Assembly: GCA_964584315.1 (NCBI GenBank)
Contig: CAZOZO010000016.1
Location: forward strand, 1 to 64,000
Length of the DNA: 64,000 nucleotides
Source: CAXXOK01 sp964584315
GTDB taxonomy: Bacteria > Bacillota > Clostridia > Christensenellales > Aristaeellaceae
Reading direction: 5' to 3'
The notes beneath the pieces were generated by a model, which was not told the origin of the DNA, did no database searches, and saw nothing but the letters and a program-made list of their open reading frames with translations. Of this stretch, positions 58,750 through 64,000 are shown piece by piece (within the stretch, counting starts at the first letter, position 1; every line of letters starts with the position of its first letter). A program made the translations under genes and the position numbers.

Positions 58750-60857
58750 GCCTTGTCCGCCTTTCCATGGGGCTTTTTCGGCTTGGGCGCGCCGCCCGCG
58801 GGGCTGCCCGTGAGCGCGGCGTCCAGTTGGGTAAGCAAGATCTCCTGCGCGTTCACGGGCGGCTTGCCATCCGCTTCCGTGTGCACGTAGCTGCCGTCGC
58901 TGAGCATCCGCCAGCTCTTCTGGTTGTCCGCAAGCTGCAGGCGCAGCACGCTTTCCACCGCAAGCTTGGCGGCGCCGTCCGTCACGGGGAACATCAGCTC
59001 CACGCGGCGCTCGAGGTTGCGGGGCATCCAGTCCGCCGAGGAGAGGTACACCTCCGCCTCGCCGCCGTTTTCAAAGCGGAAGGCACGCGCGTGCTCCAGA
59101 TGCCGCCCCACGATGGACTTGACGCGGATGTTCTCGCTCATGTGCGACACGCCCGGGATCAGCGTGCAAACGCCGCGCACGATCAGCTCCACCGGAACGC
59201 CTGCGCAGCTGGCGGCGTAGAGCGCCTCCACGATGTGGGGGTCGCACAGCGAGTTCATTTTGGCGATGATGCCCGACGGGCGGCCGGAGAGTGCGTGATC
59301 CTTCTCCCGCGCGATCAGCGAGAGCAGGCGCTGCTTAAGCTGGTCGGGCGCGCGCACGAGCTTGGCCGTGGCAAAGGGCTGCCCCTCGCCCTCCAGGCTA
59401 TAGAAGAAGCGCGCCGCGTCCTCGCCGATCAGGGGGTCGGCGGTCATCAGCCCCATGTCGGTATAGAGCCTGGCAGTGCCATCGTGGTAGTTGCCGGTAC
59501 CAAGGTGGGTATAGCGGCGCAGTTCGCCATCCTCCATGCGGGTGATGAGCAGCGCCTTGCTGTGCGCCTTGTACATCGGAAGGCCGAAAATCACGTTCAC
59601 GCCCGCGCGGCGCAGGCGCCGTCCCTGCGTAAGGTTATTGTCCTCGTCGAAGCGGGCGCGGGCCTCAAACAGCACCGTCACCTGCTTGCCCGCCTCCGCA
59701 GCCTTGCGCAGCGCGCGCACGAGGGGGCTGTTGCCGCCCACGCGGTACAGGGTGATCTTGACCGAGGTAACGTCCGGGTCCTGCGCGGCGCGGTTTAAAA
59801 GGTTCACCACCGGGTCGAAGCTGTGGTAGGGGTGGTAGAGGAAAAAGTCCTGCTGCGCGATGCGCGCAAAGATGTCCGCGCCTATCAGCGGGGCGGGGGT
59901 CACGGCCTCGGCGCGGGGGTATTTGAGCTCCGGCCTGTCCAGCTGGCCGTAGAGCGACATGAACAGCTTGCTAAGGTCCAGCGGGCCTGTTACGCGGTAG
60001 CGGCGCACGGCGGGCACGTCGAAGCGCGTCATCAATAGCGTGAGAAGCTCTGCGCTCATGCGCTCCTCCGCCTCCAGCCGCATCACGGCCCCGTCGCGGC
60101 GCTTGAGCAGCATCTCGCGCACGGCGGCGGATACGTCCTCCTGCTCGGCAATGGGAAAGTCCTGGTTGCGCAGGATGCGGAACACCGATGCCTCCTCCGC
60201 CCTGTCCTCCGGGAACAGCTGGGGCAAAAAGAGGCGCACCAGATCCTCGGTGCGGATGTAACATCGCCGCGCGTCCTCTGCGGGCAGCTCGTAAAGCCGC
60301 TGGCTGGCCGGCAACGCGACGGTGGCGAAGCGCGGCTCCGCGCCGCTCTTGGGGCGCAGGCGCACCAGCAGGTGCAGCCGCTTCTGCGACAGCGGTGCGA
60401 TCTCCTCGCCCCACGGCACAGGCCTGAGGCGCGGTTGCAGCTCGTTGTGGAAAATATCGCGGATGCGCCCGCGCATCGCGTCGGTCAGCATAAAGCTGGG
60501 GTACATCTGCACGCCCAGATGGAAAAGCTCGCTGTGGATGGCTTCGTAGTACAGGTATTGCAGGTTTTGCTGCCGCAGGATGGCCTTGCTCACGCGCGTC
60601 AACTTTTCCGCGGCGCTGATGCCCGCGGGCAGCATGTCGCCCGCGCCGCCCTGCGCGGCCTCCAGCACGCGGTGGTAACGCACCTGCATAAACTCGTCCA
60701 GGTTGGAGGTGACGATGGCCAGGAATTTCGCGCGCTCCAGCAGCGGGTTGCCGGGGTGATCCGCCTCGGCCTGCACGCGCGCGTTGAACTGCAGCCAGCT
60801 CAACTCGCGATCCAGAACCCTTGGCGGCGTTTCCTTGCGTTTGCCTGTGCCGTCCAT
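58746..60857 (-). CDS. ppk: Polyphosphate kinase 1
   Basis: A 703-residue enzyme making polyphosphate from ATP. N-terminal RELSWLQFNARVQAEA, the head domain, VTSVKITLYRVGGNSPLV, FEARARFDEDNN, the catalytic His region YTHLGTGNYHDGTARLYTD (about 420-438), and the C-terminal PLD-like domain SADWMPRNLERRVELMFPV are present. No clear Shine-Dalgarno near the ATG. First gene of a 12-kb operon. Confidence 0.95.
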   Translation of the reverse strand: MDGTGKRKETPPRVLDRELSWLQFNARVQAEADHPGNPLLERAKFLAIVTSNLDEFMQVRYHRVLEAAQGGAGDMLPAGISAAEKLTRVSKAILRQQNLQYLYYEAIHSELFHLGVQMYPSFMLTDAMRGRIRDIFHNELQPRLRPVPWGEEIAPLSQKRLHLLVRLRPKSGAEPRFATVALPASQRLYELPAEDARRCYIRTEDLVRLFLPQLFPEDRAEEASVFRILRNQDFPIAEQEDVSAAVREMLLKRRDGAVMRLEAEERMSAELLTLLMTRFDVPAVRRYRVTGPLDLSKLFMSLYGQLDRPELKYPRAEAVTPAPLIGADIFARIAQQDFFLYHPYHSFDPVVNLLNRAAQDPDVTSVKITLYRVGGNSPLVRALRKAAEAGKQVTVLFEARARFDEDNNLTQGRRLRRAGVNVIFGLPMYKAHSKALLITRMEDGELRRYTHLGTGNYHDGTARLYTDMGLMTADPLIGEDAARFFYSLEGEGQPFATAKLVRAPDQLKQRLLSLIAREKDHALSGRPSGIIAKMNSLCDPHIVEALYAASCAGVPVELIVRGVCTLIPGVSHMSENIRVKSIVGRHLEHARAFRFENGGEAEVYLSSADWMPRNLERRVELMFPVTDGAAKLAVESVLRLQLADNQKSWRMLSDGSYVHTEADGKPPVNAQEILLTQLDAALTGSPAGGAPKPKKPHGKADKA

Positions 60858-60940
60858 GCGCCCACGCGCCCCCCGTTTTCCGCCGCGGCGGCTCCGCCCC
60901 GGCTGCTTGCGCTATGGGCGTTTGCCCATAGGTAACGATT

Positions 60941-60970
60941 ATTATAGCATAGGGCGAGGCGGGCGTACAA
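60941..60970 (-). promoter_or_regulatory. Promoter of the ppk-cysE-cysS-polysaccharide operon
   Basis: Minus strand TTGTAC (60970-60965), an 18-nt spacer, TATAAT (60946-60941), 84 nt upstream of ppk. Confidence 0.7.
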
Positions 60971-61104
60971 GTGCAAAGCGGCGCGCGGGCCGGGCCGCTT
61001 TCGGGGAGGGGCTGCGCGGCGCGTAGCATGTCGCCGGGCCAAAATAGCGGTCATGTGCAAACGGGCCGCCTGTCCCTTTGCCGCCTGCCTGTCACCGCTT
61101 TCAG

Positions 61105-61133
61105 TTGCACGCGGAGGCGGAATCCTGTATAAT
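61105..61133 (+). promoter_or_regulatory. Promoter of rfbA-rfbB
   Basis: TTGCAC (61105-61110), a 17-nt spacer, TATAAT (61128-61133), 113 nt before the rfbA ATG. Confidence 0.8.
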
Positions 61134-61246
61134 GCGGGGGAAGCAAACGCAATCGTCAATGGAACACGTTCGCACGCCCTGCGCGGCGGGCACGGCCCCG
61201 CGCGGCGTGCGCGCGCCCATACTACGCACAGAGGAGGCCTTTGCGC

Positions 61247-62155
61247 ATGAAGGGGATCATACTGGCGGGCGGCGCGGGCACAAGGCTGTATCCGCTCACG
61301 ATGGTTACCAGCAAGCAGCTCTTGCCCGTGTACGACAAGCCCATGATCTACTACCCCCTTTCCACGCTGATGCTGGCGGGCATACGGGATATTTTGATCA
61401 TCTCCACGCCGACGGACACGCCCCGCTTCCGCGACCTGCTGGGCGACGGCAACCAGTTTGGCATCCGGCTGAGCTATGCGGTGCAGCCCTCGCCCGACGG
61501 GCTGGCGCAGGCCTTCATCATCGGTGAGGAGTTCATCGGCGGCGAGCCCTGCGCCATGGTGCTGGGCGACAACATCTTCTACGGCAACGGCTTTTCACGC
61601 ATGCTGGCCGAGGCCGTGGACAACGCCTCGCGCGGCAAGGCGACCATCTTCGGCTATTTCGTGAACGACCCGCAGCGCTTTGGCATCGTGGAGTTTGACG
61701 AGCAGGGGCGCGTGCTGTCGGTGGAGGAAAAGCCGCAAAACCCCAAGAGCAACTACTGCATCACGGGCCTGTACTTCTACGACGGGCGCGCCAGCAGCCT
61801 CGCCAAGCAGGTGAAGCCCAGCGCGCGCGGCGAGCTGGAGATCACCAGTCTGAACGACATGTACCTCAAGGACGGCACGCTGAACGCCAAGGTGATGGGC
61901 CGCGGCTTTGCGTGGCTGGATACCGGCACCATGGACAGCCTGGTGGAGGCCACCAACTTTGTGCAGATCGTAGAGAAGCGACAGGGCATCAAGATCGCCT
62001 CGCTGGAGGAGATCGCCTACCGGCAGGGCTGGATCGACAAACCCCTGCTGCTGGCCGCTGCGGAGCGTTACGGCAAAAGCCCCTACGGCGAGCATTTAAA
62101 GCACGTGGCCGAGGGCCGCATCCAGTACGACCGCTTGCAGGGCACCGCGGACTGA
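61247..62155 (+). CDS. rfbA: Glucose-1-phosphate thymidylyltransferase
   Basis: A 302-residue nucleotidyltransferase making dTDP-glucose. LAGGAGTRLYPLT (about 6-18), SKQLLPVYDKPMIYYPLS, LGDNIFYG and VEEKPQNPKSNY match RfbA/RmlA. The ATG follows GAGGAGG by 9 nt. Starts a two-gene plus-strand operon with rfbB (55-nt gap). rfbC and rfbD, needed for dTDP-rhamnose, are not in the window. Confidence 0.97.
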   Translation: MKGIILAGGAGTRLYPLTMVTSKQLLPVYDKPMIYYPLSTLMLAGIRDILIISTPTDTPRFRDLLGDGNQFGIRLSYAVQPSPDGLAQAFIIGEEFIGGEPCAMVLGDNIFYGNGFSRMLAEAVDNASRGKATIFGYFVNDPQRFGIVEFDEQGRVLSVEEKPQNPKSNYCITGLYFYDGRASSLAKQVKPSARGELEITSLNDMYLKDGTLNAKVMGRGFAWLDTGTMDSLVEATNFVQIVEKRQGIKIASLEEIAYRQGWIDKPLLLAAAERYGKSPYGEHLKHVAEGRIQYDRLQGTAD

Positions 62156-62210
62156 TATCACACGCAAACGGCGCGGCGCGCACAGCCCGCGCTTTTTGGG
62201 AGGGGAACGC

Positions 62211-63230
62211 ATGAAGATACTGATCACCGGCGGCGCGGGCTTCATTGGCGCCAACTTCTGCGAGTACGAGATGCAGGCGCACCCGGAGGATACCTATATC
62301 TGCCTTGACCAGCTGACCTACGCGGGCAACATGGCCTCGCTGGCCGCGGTGCTGGGCAAACCCAACTTCCGTTTCGTGCGCGGCGACATTGCCGACCGCG
62401 CGACCGTCAACGCCCTTTTTGAGGCGGAAAAGCCGGATATCGTGGTCAACTTTGCCGCCGAGACGCATGTGGATCGCTCGGTGACCGACCCGGAGGTGTT
62501 CCTGCGCACGAACATCATGGGCACGCAGGCGCTGATGGACGCGTGCCGCAAGTACGGCGTGGGCCGCTTCCACCAGGTGGGCACCGACGAGGTATACGGC
62601 GATTTGCCCCTTGACCGCCCCGATCTGTTCTTTACCGAGGAAACGCCGCTGCACGCCTCCTCGCCCTACAGCGCCAGCAAGGCGAGCGCCGATCTTCTGG
62701 TGCTGGCCTATGCCCGCACGTTCAAGCTGCCGGTCACCCTTACGCGGTGCAGCAATAACTACGGGCCGTACCAATTCCCCGAGAAGCTGATACCGCTGAT
62801 GATCAGCCGCGCGCTGGCCGACCAGAGCCTGCCCGTGTACGGCAAGGGCGAAAACGTGCGCGACTGGCTGTACGTGGGCGACCACTGCGCCGCCATCGAC
62901 CTGGTGATGCGGGGCGGCCGCGAGGGCGAAGTATACAACGTGGGCGGCCATAACGAGCGCCGCAACATCGACGTGGTCAAGACCATCCTTCGGGAGCTTG
63001 GCAAGCCGGAGAGCCTGATCGGCTTTGTGACCGACCGCCCGGGCCACGACCGCCGCTACGCCATCGACCCCCGCAAGATCCACGCCGAGCTGGGCTGGCA
63101 GCCCACCACCATGTTTGACGAAGGCATCCGCGCCACGGTGAAATGGTATGTGGACAACCGCAAGTGGTGGGAGGATATCCTCGCGGGGGACTACCAGCAG
63201 TACTACGAGAAAATGTACAAAAACCGCTGA
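62211..63230 (+). CDS. rfbB: dTDP-glucose 4,6-dehydratase
   Basis: A 339-residue extended SDR. ITGGAGFIGANFCEYE (about 5-20), AAETHVDRSV, TDEVYGDL, SPYSASKASADLL (Tyr-Lys catalytic pair) and SNNYGPYQFPEKLIPLM are diagnostic of RmlB. GGGAGGGG is upstream of the ATG. It makes dTDP-4-keto-6-deoxyglucose, a branch point for rhamnose, fucosamine, Qui3N and other sugars. The next enzyme is not present locally. Confidence 0.97.
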   Translation: MKILITGGAGFIGANFCEYEMQAHPEDTYICLDQLTYAGNMASLAAVLGKPNFRFVRGDIADRATVNALFEAEKPDIVVNFAAETHVDRSVTDPEVFLRTNIMGTQALMDACRKYGVGRFHQVGTDEVYGDLPLDRPDLFFTEETPLHASSPYSASKASADLLVLAYARTFKLPVTLTRCSNNYGPYQFPEKLIPLMISRALADQSLPVYGKGENVRDWLYVGDHCAAIDLVMRGGREGEVYNVGGHNERRNIDVVKTILRELGKPESLIGFVTDRPGHDRRYAIDPRKIHAELGWQPTTMFDEGIRATVKWYVDNRKWWEDILAGDYQQYYEKMYKNR

Positions 63231-63240
63231 TACACGCGGC

Positions 63241-63283
63241 GCGGCGGGCAAGGCCTCCCAAAGGGGCAATGCCCGCCGCCGTT
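63241..63283 (+). terminator. Terminator after rfbB
   Basis: GCGGCGGGCA (63241-63250) / TGCCCGCCGC (63270-63279) with a 19-nt loop, followed by CGTTTCGTTTC. The T-tract is interrupted, but the position just after the rfbB stop supports it. Confidence 0.65.
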
Positions 63284-63331
63284 TCGTTTCGCAGGCTCTC
63301 CCGAAGGCTTTGAAACGCTGCTTCGCCCCGC

Positions 63332-63361
63332 TTGACAGCCCCCGCCCGCCACGCTTATAAT
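63332..63361 (+). promoter_or_regulatory. Perfect-consensus sigma-A promoter for the ncRNA
   Basis: TTGACA (63332-63337) and TATAAT (63356-63361) are both perfect hexamers, 18 nt apart. Initiation would be near 63368. No protein start follows closely. Confidence 0.85.
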
Positions 63362-63367
63362 AACGGC

Positions 63368-63590
63368 AGAGATCTTCCTGAAGTGTGCGCCAGTATCTTG
63401 TTTTTACCCACACTTCCTAAATGGAGCTCGCGTTCGTCAGCAGCTGCCATGCCCCCGCCCTTGGGCGCCAGGGGAAGGCAAAACCCGGCGATAGAGTACC
63501 AGCCTGCTATACATAGCGGGTGAAAAAATAAGGTGCAGCGGCACTTTGGGAGCTCAGCGACTCTTCCGTATCCAAGCGGAGGAGTTTTTC
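63368..63590 (+). ncRNA. ssrS: Probable 6S RNA
   Basis: A structured non-coding RNA of about 180 nt plus terminator. The end stem pairs AAGTGTGCGCC (63381-63391) with GGTGC...GCACTT (63532-63546). Inside are a large central loop with GTTTTTACCC on the 5' side and, on the 3' side, a small hairpin CCTGCTA / TAGCGGG (63503-63520). This is the rod-with-open-bubble plan of 6S RNA, which binds and inhibits sigma-A RNA polymerase. It ends at an intrinsic terminator, ACTCTTCCG / CGGAGGAGT (63560-63585) plus TTTTT. No coding frame has a Shine-Dalgarno. The identification rests on architecture. Confidence 0.6.
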
Positions 63591-63596
63591 TTTACC

Positions 63597-63791
63597 GCTG
63601 TTCGCGCGGGCGCATCTCGGGCTGTGCATACCCGGCAGGTAAGCTCCGCCGTCCATCCGGCGCAGGCATCATTGTTCCCCCGCGGCGCACCCGCAGGTTT
63701 TGCAGGTATTACGGCGGGCGTCGGATGTGGCGCCGCCTGAGCGACGGTCCCATCCGCGCAGCCGCCTGTGGGCCGAGCTGCCACTTGGTCG
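63597..63791. other. Intergenic stretch without recognisable gene
   Basis: GC-rich DNA between the 6S terminator and the next promoter. Frames here have neither ribosome-binding sites nor family resemblance. Confidence 0.5.
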
Positions 63792-63820
63792 TTTACCATA
63801 CAGGCAAACCATGGTATAAT
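63792..63820 (+). promoter_or_regulatory. Promoter with internal dyad for the last gene
   Basis: TTTACC (63792-63797), a 17-nt spacer, TATAAT (63815-63820). TACCAT (63794-63799) and ATGGTA (63811-63816) form an inverted repeat spanning both hexamers, a likely operator. Confidence 0.65.
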
Positions 63821-63880
63821 CAGCCGAGCAGGCATCCGGCTTGACCCAATGTGCCGCCCGCACCCCGCAAGGAGGCCCCC

Positions 63881-64000
63881 ATGCAGAAGCAAACCCCGCC
63901 CGGCAGCCGCGACGTAGCGCGCGCCGCCATCGAAATGAGCATGTCCCGCTCGCGCGAGGAGGAGCTGCTCATCAAAAAGACGCTCGCGATGGAGTCGATC
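63881..64000 (+). CDS. Unknown protein, N-terminal fragment (runs off the window)
   Basis: The first 40 codons of a gene starting MQKQTPPGSRDVARAAIEM, then a Ser/Arg/Glu-rich segment MSRSREEELLIKKT. AAGGAGG lies 5 nt upstream of the ATG, and a good promoter is at 63792. Too short to classify. Confidence 0.7.
   Translation, partial: MQKQTPPGSRDVARAAIEMSMSRSREEELLIKKTLAMESI

Noticed and set aside
1..64000. CRISPR arrays, prophage, transposase or integrase genes
   Set aside because: No regularly spaced direct repeats and no phage, transposase or recombinase proteins were seen anywhere in the window.

Overview
The window comes from a GC-rich (roughly two-thirds G+C) Firmicute, most likely a Clostridia member. 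The signs are Bacillus/Clostridium-type Shine-Dalgarno sequences, a short HisG paired with HisZ, a biotin-dependent Na+-translocating decarboxylase operon, a YugP-type zinc peptidase, YARHG and NAGPA domain proteins, a histidine operon with a PHP-type histidinol phosphatase, and a probable 6S RNA. Genus cannot be fixed from sequence alone. Genes are densely packed, often with 1-4 nt stop/start overlaps, and most of the window is coded on the minus strand.

Layout. 1-2600 (+): the end of tuf, then rpmG, secE, nusG, rplK and rplA, with two L1-binding-like hairpins and a terminator; rplJ/rplL do not follow. 2766-7748 (-): an extracytoplasmic operon of a NAGPA-type phosphodiester glycosidase, a divergent Lgt homologue and two CapA-family proteins. 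7918-10490 (+): a YARHG/SH3-like secreted protein and an RlmI-like methyltransferase. 10755-15775 (-): a YugP-like peptidase, a DinG/XPD-type helicase with a nuclease-like N-terminus, a TraB/GumN protein and a GNAT acetyltransferase. 15983-16750 (+): an FMN-dependent oxidoreductase. 16815-21908 (-): a five-gene sodium-pumping biotin decarboxylase operon carrying both a CoA-ester and a 2-oxoacid carboxyltransferase. 22121-36108 (-): a long probable transcript with two DUF6056 membrane proteins, SDR, ACP, AMP-ligase, LuxE, LuxC, GT2, a GNAT-like acyltransferase and an SMR-type pair, followed by a GNAT gene, trpS and an FAD oxidoreductase. 36175-37146 (+): an EamA transporter. 37160-37816: an AT-rich island with two tiny hydrophobic peptides. 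37827-46252 (-): a complete his operon (ZGDCBHAF-IE-J). 46333-48247 (-): a five-repeat Big_2 surface protein. 48370-60970 (-): a 12-kb operon running ppk, cysE, cysS, a comEA-like gene, a sugar-phosphate transferase, an epimerase, four GT4 glycosyltransferases and wecB. 61105-63283 (+): rfbA-rfbB. 63332-63590 (+): probable 6S RNA. 63792-64000 (+): promoter and the start of an unknown gene.

How the genes work together. Two regions make envelope glycans. The 48.5-56 kb genes look like a capsule or exopolysaccharide pathway, with priming transferase, GT4 chain and UDP-GlcNAc epimerase. The 25.5-36 kb cluster looks like an undecaprenyl-phosphate-sugar module (GT2, small flippase pair, GT-C-like membrane enzymes) joined to acyl activation and reduction (ACP, AMP-ligase, LuxC, LuxE, SDR). 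The latter is the strongest candidate for an undescribed system. The decarboxylase operon is the second, because it has the parts to run as a Na+-coupled transcarboxylase. The tandem small membrane peptides at 37.4-37.7 kb are the third.
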